A stretch of DNA of 64,000 bases from Perca fluviatilis (lineage: Eukaryota; Chordata; Actinopteri; Perciformes; Percidae), in contig NC_053119.1 in the NCBI RefSeq assembly GCF_010015445.1, forward strand, positions 7,954,050 through 8,018,049, read 5' to 3'. The notes under the pieces were generated by a model. That model was given only the letters and a program-made list of their open reading frames with translations. It was not told where the DNA came from and made no database searches. Of the stretch, positions 54,139-64,000 are shown piece by piece. Made by a program: the position numbers and the translations under genes. Positions within the stretch are counted from its first letter, which is position 1. Each line of letters starts with the position of its first letter.

Positions 54139-57100
54139 ATGTCCTCTGTTATGGTAAGTATATGTGTTAATATGTTCGTAAAGGGCTAATGAGCAAAAGT
54201 GTGATAACTTACACTGCTGCTAAGGGTAGCTGAGTCGGAGAGTTTGCTAGTCTGCTAAGAGGATTTGCTGAATGTTGCTGACAGACACACCTTGGGTCCT
54301 CTTTGTTAAATCGTTACAGCACAGTATATTTAGTTGTTGGTATATTATAACAGCTCTTGAAGCTTTTGCTTAGTGTAATGTCTCTTTAATGCGCCCCTAA
54401 ACGCCACCATGCTTCATCTGTTTAGACAGGCAGTGTCCCATAGTGACTTCCTGCCTAGCCCTCCACTAATTGCAACACCACATTTCTCCTCAGCCTAGAC
54501 TTAAATCTTTAGAGCTCCTTCATAGACATCATGCAACTGATTTTAACAAAAAAAAAAGTGAAGTATGTTGAACATAGTGGATGAGTTTCCATCAAATACA
54601 CACACAGGTATAGGTGTTTAACAGTTAGACGTTCTGTTTTTTTCATCACTGTGCTGTCCTTCACCACTCCTTTTCCAAATTTCTCATGAAATACAACTTT
54701 GAGCAAACTGTTCCTTAACTAATACAGCAAAGGAAATGCAGAGTTTCTCTGACTGACTCTGCGTTGCCATTTCAGGAGGATCCAACCCTAGAGAGACACT
54801 TTAAGGGGCATAAAGATGCTGTCACCTGTGCAGACTTCAATCCAAACCGCAAACAACTGGGTAATTTTTGCTGCCACCACAAACTTTACAAATTCTCAGA
54901 TGCTATTCAGATGTTCTTTGGCAGTATGTAGACCGTTGCCTGTAATCACATACAGTATGCTGCTTTTCAACACTTTAACATTAAAGGTCCCATGACATGC
55001 TGCTTTTTGGAGGCTTTTATATTGACCTTAGTGGTCCACTAATACTGTATCTGAAGTCTCTTTTATATAGACCTTAGTGGTCCCCTAATACTGTATCTGA
55101 AGTCTCTTTCCCGGAATTCAGCCTTGGTGCAGAATTCCAGCCACTAGAGCCAGTCCCACCATCTGAGCTTTCATTTTCTCAAAGGCAGAGCAGGATACCC
55201 AGGGCTCGGTTTACACCTATCACCAGTTCTAGCCACTGGGGGACCATAGGCAGGCTGGGGGATCTCACATTAATGTTAAAAAACATCCCAAATTGAAATT
55301 TTTATGCCATGGGACCTTTAACATCACCATCCAAACATTTAGAAAAGCATTTTTTGTTGTTGCTTGAAACTGTTAAATTGTAAAATACATTAATGACTGT
55401 AGTATTTGGCAAACTGATCAGATCTTTAATAATAACCTCTGAATTGTATATGTAAACTACATGTAAGTGACTCTTACTGTACACGTTGTGTCATAGTCAT
55501 GCTCAACATACTGTACATAGCAGGCTACTAATACAGCATATTGGCTTTATGACTATGTGTTTTTCTGACGTTTTACCTCCAGCTGATCTATTAGTCAGAA
55601 AACGTACCTTTTTCCAAGGAAAGTCATTTTGGTGTCCGTCACAGTGATGTATTGATATGGCACTTTGATGGCCCATATTGTTATTGAGGATTCAAACACA
55701 TTGACCTTTGCAGACATTTTACCAGTGACTCTTTTTAGGAGAGCCTCTCTGTCAACAACGCTGACCTACCAGAATGTTTGTGGTCAGATTAGGCTCTGCT
55801 TTCATATGAGGCATTAAATGTTTACAGTATAAACTGAGCTCACTTTATTCACTGTAATAGCCTCTTTACATACCAGTAATTACGACTGCAATTCCACAGC
55901 ATGGAAAAACGTACTGTTATTTTTGCGTAAATCTTGACTGAGTCTTCATTAATCTTTCTTCCGTCTCCCTCCAGCCTCGGGGTCAGTGGATAAGAGCCTG
56001 ATGATCTGGAATTTGGCCCCAAAGGCGAGGGCTTTCCGCTATGTTGGCCACCAAGACGTCATCACTGGGGTGCAGTTCTCCCCCACTGGTAACCTGGTGG
56101 CCACTTCCTCCAAGGACAGAACGGTCCGACTGTGGACACCTTCCATGTAGGCTCAAGTCACTTTTCCCACTTTAATCAGGACCTCTTTGTTGACTAAGTA
56201 AGATAAATGCGCCGTAATATGAAATAACACATACCATGCAGGCTGAGGTGTTAAATCGGGCTGGATACAGAATTCCATACTTTTTAGGCACCGACCGAAT
56301 TGCCTCTAAAGTATCGAATATCGAAAAACGCCTCGTCGTTCAATACCAAATTTCAATACCTAAAGAGTAAATCTCATCAGCGTCAGTGAGTGAGTAAGCA
56401 TGCAGCATGCTTCTACTAAGATCTAATAATGCTGCTGATTGGCTGTCTAATGTTACACGTCGTAGAGACATGGAGGAAAAGCTCTACGTTACCCCGAGAG
56501 AAAGAGCTCATGTAGTAGGAGCTGAAAAAAAGAAAAAAGATTTGTGCCGTAATGTTGTAATTTATTTTTGTTTAATAAAATTGCTATTGGAAAAAAGTAT
56601 TGTTTAGTAACCGATATCAAAGTCACAGTATTGGTACCGGTATCATATATTTTTGAACGATACCCAGCCCTAGTCTTAAATTGGTTGCAATTGTTATTAT
56701 TTCTCTGTTTGTCATAGGAAAGGGGAGTCAACCGTGTTCAAAGCCCACACGGCCACTGTACGCAGTGTTGCTTTCTCGCACGATGGGCAGAGACTGGTGA
56801 CAGCTTCTGACGACAAGTCTGTCAAAGTGTGGAGCGTCCACCGGCAGTGCTTCATCTACTCTCTCAACCAGCACACCAACTGGGTGCGCTGTGCCAGGTA
56901 CCCAGCAGCACCACATCCTCAGTAATGGCATGCGCTGTAGCACATGTGTGTGGATTTTAAAGGTAAACTAAAGATAGCTTTACCACTTAGCTACTTTCTG
57001 AAATTAAGTTTTTGTCCGGCTCACCAAAGTACAAACAAAGTTGCGCATCAGGATTACGTTTTAAAAACCAGGATAATTAGTTATGCACTTCTTGTAAATA

Positions 57101-58639
57101 TTTGGCACACTTAAACATGCCTTGAATTAGGCACTATGGGGAATCCGATGGAGACGAGTAGATACAATTCAATGGTGATTTTTGGTCTTTTACTACAGGT
57201 TTTCCCCAGATGGGCGGCTGATAGCGTCCTGTGGAGACGACCGCACTGTCCGGCTGTGGGACACGTCCACCAAACACTGCATCAACTGTTTCACCGACTA
57301 TCAAGAGTAAGTCCTATAAGTAGAGATGCACCGATAGACCGGCCGGTGACCGGAATTGGCCGGTTTTCACGTGCTCTGCTATGACCGGCGACCGGCAGGT
57401 CAGTCTGATATATGCCAATTTCATGCTGGTCAACGCTGCAATTAACTGACGACATAAGTTATACGAGACACAGTTCTCAAGAACGCCCGCACACATGGAC
57501 GCGACAGCACAGTCTCTTTTTCTTTTCTCTCAACTTTTCCGCCATGTGTGTCACGCGTACCTGCTCATGGTGTGAAACACGTGTCCGCGCTATTCTCGCA
57601 CATGTAGGGAACCTCGTGAATTAACCGGCAACATGTCAGCTGTTTGGAAATCCTTCAGCGTGTGTGCAGAAGAGAACAAGTTTGCAACATGCAACACCTG
57701 CAAGGAAAAAGTAGGGCGTGGAGGGACGACACCAAAAACCAAAATGGATATTGGATGTGAAAAGAAGGAAATGGTTCTTCCATAACATTGCACTTTAGAT
57801 GTGTGTGTGATTTATATAGTTCTATTTTATAGTGATCCATTATCTGTTCCAAAAATGTTCTATGTTCTGTGCAAAATGTTCTATTAAAGAAAAGATAGAA
57901 AATAAATATTTGTGTGTGCTGTAAAGTGGTTAGAAAAAATGAAATCGGAATCGGCTAAAATCGGTATCGGCTGGCCTAACTCAAAGAAAATCGTCCTAGA
58001 AAGTTTTAATCGGTGCATCTCTACCTAAAAGTGTCCTGTTATTCTCCTTAGCTTTGATTTTGCCATCACTTTGGGTTTGGTTTTTAATTATATTATAGGT
58101 ATGTGGCCAAATTCGGTTGGTTTTAGTCAATTAAATAAAAAAAAAAGTGTGTGTATTTGTACTTGGCACAGTAGTCTCTGGACATTATATTTGTCCCTTT
58201 TGTAATACATGAACCAATACGTTTCCAAGCAGGGGATCCGAGTAGGGGGACAATGTTGTTTTTAATTTCAGACGAAAGGCCGAAACATTACGGAATATAA
58301 ATAGAAGTGTGAAAAAAGGCCCATAGATGGCATTGTTGTGTATTGATTACACACCAGACTGTTAAACTGCTGCAGGTCACTGACTCCACTGAGTGTTTTC
58401 TGTTATTCCAGATCAGCAACGTTTGTGGGTTTCAACTCAAGTGGCACCTGTATTGCGTCCTCGGGAGCTGACAGTACACTGAAAATCTGGGATCTACGGA
58501 CCAACAAGCTGATTCAGCATTATCAAGGTATGTCAACATGTCAGAGATATAATAATGCTATATATTCAGTTTGGAAATTACCTGAAATATCCTTGCCAAT
58601 ATCTGTGTACCACGACTGTAATTGCTGTTATTGTGTTTT

Positions 58640-58678
<39 letters not shown>

Positions 58679-60357
58679 CCTATTTTTGTACATCTTGGAT
58701 CAGTCCACAGTGCAGGAATCAACAGCTTTTCCTTCCACCCGTCCAATAACTACCTGATCAGTGGCTCCAGTGACAGCACTGTTAAGATCCTGGACCTGTT
58801 GGAGGGACGCCTTATCTACACCCTCCATGGACACAAGGTGATGTGAAGTCATCCACACACTAGGGCTGCACAGTTAATCGCAATTGTATCGAAACCGCAA
58901 TATGGACTAGTGCAGTATCGAAATCGCAGGGGGGCACAATATTTGTTAATGGCAAAATATGTGTCAAACCATTCTGAATAAAGTATTGTGGTGCTGCAGA
59001 GACGTCCCGGCCTACAAATCCTATCCTACATACAGACTAAAGAAAAAAATCTTTGTTTGGTACAGATCCTCGCAAAAATATCGATGTTAATAATTTTCAA
59101 TGAAAATGAGAATAATGATACAGAAACGATAATTCCCTCCAATATCGTGAATCATATTGCAATATAAAATAATCACAATTAGATATTTTCCTCATATCGT
59201 GCAGCCCTACCACAGACATCAAACACCAATTAGACAATATCAGACACTATTCAGGGGCAGGGCTAGAAGGGGGGGCACAGGGTAGCACCAATATGTTTGG
59301 CCCCCCCTGGAATCGCACCTGAGACTATAATGCAGTCTGAGCAGCTTTGTTCCAGTTCCAGTATTTCCCTAGAGTAGTCCTTGATGGTGTTTGTCATGGA
59401 AAGTTTTTTTTATTCAGTAACTTTGTTTACTTTGTTTTTCAGGGCGCTGTAATCACAGTAGCCTTTTCCAGGGCAGGAGACCTCTTTGCCTCGGGGGGAG
59501 CTGATGGTCAGGTTGGTGTTTCATGACTACCCAACGACCCTGTACTGTAGTCCCCATACTCTCAATAGCTTGTAACTTCAAGGTTACATTTTTACTTTGT
59601 GTAGTAGAAGATCTGGGAACCTTTTGATCATGGAAGTTGTGCTGCTCCTTCGATCCCCTAGGTGCTGATGTGGAGGACAAACTTTGACACCAAATCTTAC
59701 CAGGACATCCTGCAACAACACAGCCGGAGGTCCAGCCCAGGTCCCCCACCACACGTGACTGACATCCACCCCAGAGGACCCCACCTGCACCGCCCGCAGC
59801 CCACAGCAATTCAGGTCTGTTCAGTTTCACCAAACTTCATATACTAATGTATGTTTTATTGAGTTATTCAAGGCTGTGCTGAGTTCTACTTAGAATGATT
59901 AGGTGCTAGATCAACTTTTCTGAAATCATAGTAATATACACGTTTAACATCACCTACCATATGAACTAACACGAAGAGGGTACGACTCAACAAGATCAGA
60001 AATAAAATCAATAAAATGATCATAGCAAAAAGCATGTGTCAACAACATTAGGCTACCACACAGTATCTGGTCAGAAGGCCAGATAGCAGTTACCTGGCCT
60101 ATAAACCATCAGAATGTCTTGTTTTATTATAACTGACCAGTGTTCAAGCTTTAACTATAAACAGTCCACAGACATGTCCTACATAATCTGTGTATTTAGT
60201 AAATTATGCAGGTGAGAAATCAAGAGATATTTTGTAAACCGCCAAAGCAGCTATATATGACTTTACTTTCTTTCCATAGATCAGTCCAACAGTGGCAGAC
60301 ACTCAGTCCACTGATCCGCATGTCATAGAGCTGGGCCAGTCTGTACACAGCACCACG
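54139..60357 (+). CDS. poc1b: POC1 centriolar protein B, 5' ten exons; gene runs off the right edge
   Basis: Exons: 54139-54153, 54776-54860, 55975-56146, 56718-56897, 57199-57306, 58412-58527, 58704-58837, 59443-59511, 59662-59814, 60280-60357; 370 codons, all phases consistent. Poc1 proteins sit in the centriole wall and basal body and support centriole length and ciliogenesis. Seven WD40 repeats fill residues 10 to about 300 ([90 protein letters not shown]). LMWRTNFD and the ADTQSTDP linker favour POC1B over POC1A. The C-terminal coiled coil (POC1 box) is not in the window. An in-frame ATG at 54130 could add MPT. I prefer 54139, which gives an MSSVMEDP start like other POC1B. Confidence 0.9.
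54985..55317 (+). mobile_element. TTAA-flanked AGGTCCCATGACATG element, complete
   Basis: The ends AGGTCCCATGACATG and GCCATGGGACCT are inverted, with TTAA on both sides (54981-54984 and 55318-55321). That suits piggyBac or Kolobok-type target choice. It is the intact reference for the copies at 19810 and 49364 and lies in poc1b intron 2. Confidence 0.85.
56256..56672. mobile_element. hAT-type MITE (CGGTATC family) in poc1b intron 3
   Basis: The start TCGGGCTGGATAC and end GATACCCAGCCCTA are flanked by GTGTTAAA (56248-56255) and GTCTTAAA (56673-56680). It is a relative of 46101-46508. It ends 45 bp before exon 4. Confidence 0.85.
57321..58023 (+). mobile_element. hAT element with a BED zinc-finger remnant in poc1b intron 5
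   Basis: TAGAGATGCACCGATAG and AATCGGTGCATCTCTA ends are flanked by CCTATAAG (57313-57320) and CCTAAAAG (58024-58031). At 57633-57790 a frame reads SAVWKSFSV, then [15 protein letters not shown] and TPKTK, the start of a BED finger, then breaks off. It begins only 14 bp after the end of exon 5. Confidence 0.9.
58648..58676 (+). repeat. (TG)n microsatellite
   Basis: A TG run 28 bp before poc1b exon 7. Confidence 0.9.
58861..59209. mobile_element. hAT-type MITE (GTTAATCGCAATT family) in poc1b intron 7
   Basis: TAGGGCTGCACAGTTAATCG and TCGTGCAGCCCTA ends are flanked by CCACACAC (58853-58860) and CCACAGAC (59210-59217). It begins 23 bp after the end of exon 7. Confidence 0.85.
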
Positions 60358-61222
60358 GTAAGCTGACATAGTAAGTCGCACAGCCACAAGAAAGCAAGCC
60401 ACAACATATTTTTCTGCCTACCATAGCCCTACAGGTATATGCTGACAATGAAACTGGAAAGCACATAGCGAAACTGAGGGCCTTGAGCTCTCATTATAGA
60501 TATGGTTAATTGCACCATTCAAACTGTGGCAGATTTGTGTATTTAAAAATGAAAAGTAAACCTAATATAGCGACGCCTCTCAGAGTCTGTGGATTGTTAT
60601 GATTTGATAAAATGGAAGTCGATCTGTTCTGTAAGACATGCGAGTGATGGCAGTCAACGTGTATATTTATTTCCTTTTTAGACATAACACACGACATGAC
60701 AAAGGGACACCACTTAAAGTAAAAATTAAAATATAGAAGCAGCAATATGTAGCTGATACTTGATTCACCATATCAAAAATAATGATATTGCAGCTTTTTA
60801 CAGGCTGAATTAAAATGGGACAGATCAACAGATTCAAGGTTGTGTGTATTTGTACCCATGTCCACCAGGTGGCAGTGTAGACCAATCTATAGTTTTGCCA
60901 TCCAGCTGCAGCACTAAGAGGACATCAGTCCATTCACTTGTCCGAGATGTGGTGCTGACATCAGAAAGCAACACACTGTCTGTCTTCAAGAGTGCTCTTC
61001 AATGTGTGTTAAAAATGCATCACATTGTTCGGAAACACACTACTCCTAATCATACAATTCTGCACATTCTCAAATCCGAACTGCAGAGCACAACTACAAT
61101 TCAGTGATTACATGGATAATATGTTGGATTTAGTTATCTCAAAATGTGAATGTATCTGAAATGAAGTTTTTCCCTATTATGAAAGCCTGTTCAACATTTG
61201 TCCTGGAAGCAATATTTTTTTC
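60358..61222. other. poc1b intron after exon 10, nothing recognised
   Basis: Both strands were read for a POC1 C-terminal coiled-coil exon and none was found. Confidence 0.5.
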
Positions 61223-61355
61223 CCCACTATGGCCATGCCAAAACCCGCCTTTCAATAGCATTCACACATGTTTACATGTACACTCGAGGGCAAAATGCCT
61301 AACCCCAACCCTTCGAGCTGCTTCGTAGGGCGGGTCTTGGCGTGGCCATAGTGGG
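61223..61355. mobile_element. Small foldback MITE, CCCACTATGGCCA ends
   Basis: CCCACTATGGCCATGCCAAAACCCGCC at the left and the complement of GGGCGGGTCTTGGCGTGGCCATAGTGGG at the right pair over about 27 bp. The total length is 133 bp. Confidence 0.75.
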
Positions 61356-63480
61356 ATTCGTAATTTTGCGTCCTTTTTTCAATTTGTTTTCAGATTCAGT
61401 CGTATAAAAGTATAACTGGTTAGACTTTGAAATGAAACGGTAGACATTTTATTGTCCTATATAGGTTTTTATTTAGTCAGTACAACCACAGCTGGCCACC
61501 GAGCGGCTCTGTTAGAGCAGCAGGGGAATATACTTCTTGCTTCAGGACACTTTTCCATCACAAACCTATTTCTCAAACTTTTTAAGCTGACTTTGTGTTT
61601 TTTTTTTTTTTTGGGCCCAACAACCTTGTGAATGCCATGTTGTGTTTTCCAGATCATTCTTTTTTTGTAGTTTTTATTGTTTCTTGTTGGGCCCATCTGA
61701 GATGGCAGTAACCTGTCCTTCAACTTGAGTAGCAAGTTCATGTTATGTCGTAAGGTAAAATCCTGGATGTGAATTAGTGCTAGCGGCTTACTCCACAAAT
61801 GCTGATCCTGGATAAACGGATAGAAACATGAGATTGATTTAGGTGGGTCTTAATGCACATGTTTAATGAGTATTAGGAAAACAACATGTGTTCACAGAAA
61901 TGAGGATTGATAGTTAAGATGTACATTTTTGGGTAAATATCTTGTTCACTCCCATGTTAAAGGTCATAGAATGTCAGACCATTGCTTTTCTTATGGTTGC
62001 TCTAACCTACACCAGAGTCTTTTGTGAATTTCTACTAGAATAGTTCACTGGGATTTCTTTTTCTCGTCTGGCATCTAAGATGATTTTTTTTTTTTTTTGG
62101 TCATTACAACATCACAGACTGTTAAGTAGTGTCAGCAGCCTGTATCCCCCTTTTTAAAAAGCACCCAGGAGAATGTACAGGGAATTACTGCCCCCTACTG
62201 TTTTAGAGAAGAATCACAGAGCATTAAATGAAAAGTCTCGGCGATCACAAAATATATAGTTCTATGAACACAGAAACATACTCTGGTGCTTTATCCACGC
62301 AATTTCAAATTGAATATGAAAGTGCCATATAATGATTCACTGTAATATTTGTATTTTATGCCTTGACCCTCAGCATTCTCACGGGAATGTGCTCATATTC
62401 ATCAGTGTATATTCATAGGCAGATGAATGTGAGTTTTCTTTTTGGATATGGATATAGTTGGGAGTGAAATGGGGCACATCATTTTCCTTTTGGAGCTGTG
62501 ACTTCTTTAAAACTCTAAACTAAAAGTTTTCTATTTATTTCATTCTATGGGCATTGTTATGCTCTTAGAATGAACAATCAAAAGTTTTGGCTTTTAATGA
62601 TTTCCTTATCTCTTTTTCTTTTTTTTTTTCTTTTCTTTTTCTTTTTTCATGTTGTAAAACTGAGAATACATGAATTATAACTCTGATTCAGCAGTAGTGA
62701 TTTTACTTTATCATGCGTGCATGGAAAATGTCTTTGTTTAGCACCTAAATAATGTTTTTTGTTGTTGTTGTTGCCACTGTTTGACCTGATGTTGACCTGA
62801 TGAACATCAGGGTGTCTCTCAGATTTGGCTCCTTCTCTCTTGTCCTTTCTTCATCATCCTCCTCCTCTTTCACTGCATTGCTTGAAGGAGCTTTGCTCCC
62901 TGTGTGAATCACCCAAGTGTGTCTGAATGGAAAGACCTGTGAGAGATGAGAGCGAGGGAAGGGGAGAAATAGAGATCAGAGAGATGGGGAGAGAGCAGGA
63001 TTCCACGTGCCGATGCCCTGGCCTTCAGGGCCCGCCGCAGCAGCCGCCACAGCAGCCGCAGCTCTAATAATAGACTAGCTGGAGTTCTGCCTGCCTGTTT
63101 AACTCACTGACTAACTCACTGCACTCTGGTGTCACACACATTTAATACATACATCAGTCTTATCTTTGCCACAAATGGCGAGATGAATGCTGGACCCTTA
63201 CATGCTTACTCACTGTTAGTGCATCAGCGAATTGTGTTTCAATTTAAAAGACACACACACAGCTCCTGACTCATTCATGGCCATCAATCCTTTCTCCGTG
63301 CCTTTGTCGTAGCCTATGTATTTATACTGTATGTAAGTAATGCAGTTGTGTCAGTGGGCATATGAGTGAGTGAACGAGTTGTGTGTGTGTACTTGGGGTG
63401 TGTGTGTGTGTGTGTGAGTGTGAGTGTGAGAAAGTCATCCCTGGTTAAAACGGGTCGAACAGGGAGCCCCCAGTGCTACT
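61356..63480. other. poc1b intron, nothing recognised
   Basis: It contains T-rich stretches near 61600, 62085 and 62610 and a GCAGCAGCCGCC-type run near 63030. No supportable exon was found. Confidence 0.5.
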
Positions 63481-64000
63481 CCTCCTGTCAGCTCTGATTT
63501 CCATCACTGAGGAACTCCTCCTCTTCACTTCCCCTCTGGTCATTTCCTAGTCCTTTCCTCCCACCATTATTGTCCACCCCCCTCTTCATCTCTCCACCTT
63601 TTATCGCTTCCATTAAGATATACTCCCTTTCCTCTCCAGCTCCACTCTTTCATCCTTCCATTCCGTCTTCCACCATTATTCGTTTCCTATTCCACCATTC
63701 CTCCTCACTATTTTCTTTTCTTTATACCACACTTTCCATTTATTTCTTCCACTTCCTTCATTTCATTAAATTTTCTTTCATTCCTTTTATATCCCATTCT
63801 TTCATATACCATTCCATTCTCCTTTCATTAAGTGTCGGTCCGCTCTTTCCTTATCCCTCCTTTTCTTCACTGTGTGGGCTCATTTCTTCTATATCCATCC
63901 CATCCACCATCGTTCTATTCTTTCTCTTTACTATCCATTTATATATATATATATATATATATATTCTCTATTTCTCTCTCTCTGCTCTCCTCTCTCTTTC
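63481..64000 (+). repeat. Polypyrimidine-rich low-complexity stretch with (TA)n
   Basis: About 450 bp is dominated by C and T on the plus strand (TCCTCC, CATTCC and TTTCTTC motifs), with a (TA)n run at 63940-63963 near the window end. Confidence 0.8.

Noticed and set aside
61469..61798. 109-codon Lys-rich minus-strand frame
   Set aside because: A poly-T run produces the Lys tract and no family is recognised. It lies in a poc1b intron, and a processed pseudogene cannot be shown.

Overview
The window is nuclear DNA from a ray-finned fish, most likely a percomorph teleost. The evidence is vertebrate exon-intron structure with GT/AG splice sites, five recognisable vertebrate genes, and a very high load of fish-type DNA transposons (hAT, PIF/Harbinger and TTAA-flanked MITEs), tRNA-derived SINEs and (TG)n arrays. 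There are no prokaryotic operons, no CRISPR array and no functional RNA gene that I can support.

Layout. (1) 3034-17181, minus strand: the first four coding exons of tes (testin), carrying the Cys-rich N terminus and the PET domain. The LIM exons lie beyond the left edge. Two low-complexity insertions enlarge this protein: a Gln/Pro/Ser tract and a Gly/Ala/Pro tract. (2) 21618-28822 and 31262-39755, plus strand: a tandem duplication holding two complete 11-exon pancreatic carboxypeptidase A genes (cpa1-like). Their proteins are near-identical and their promoters share a TATA-like box, an E-box and a TGGGAAA box. (3) 41699-53250, minus strand: complete 11-exon cep41 (373 aa, the same length as human CEP41), with a rhodanese-like domain that has no catalytic cysteine. 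(4) 54139-60357, plus strand: the first ten coding exons of poc1b (seven WD40 repeats). The 3' exons lie beyond the right edge. cep41 and poc1b start head to head about 0.9 kb apart, so two centriole/cilium genes share one intergenic promoter region.

Gene order cpa-cpa-cep41 matches the CPA/CEP41 cluster of human chromosome 7q32. tes (human 7q31) and poc1b (human 12q) are neighbours here.

Most remaining sequence is transposon-derived. Nine hAT-type elements can be delimited to the base by their CAGCCCTA- or CTCTA-type ends and 8-bp target duplications. Others are flanked by TTAA or TAA. Several are nested, which gives a readable order of insertion. Reading did not reveal a convincing new molecular system. 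The most unusual items are the testin insertions, the cep41/poc1b divergent pair, the diverging cpa duplicates, and a 0.9-kb A-tailed insertion flanked by 15-bp direct repeats.
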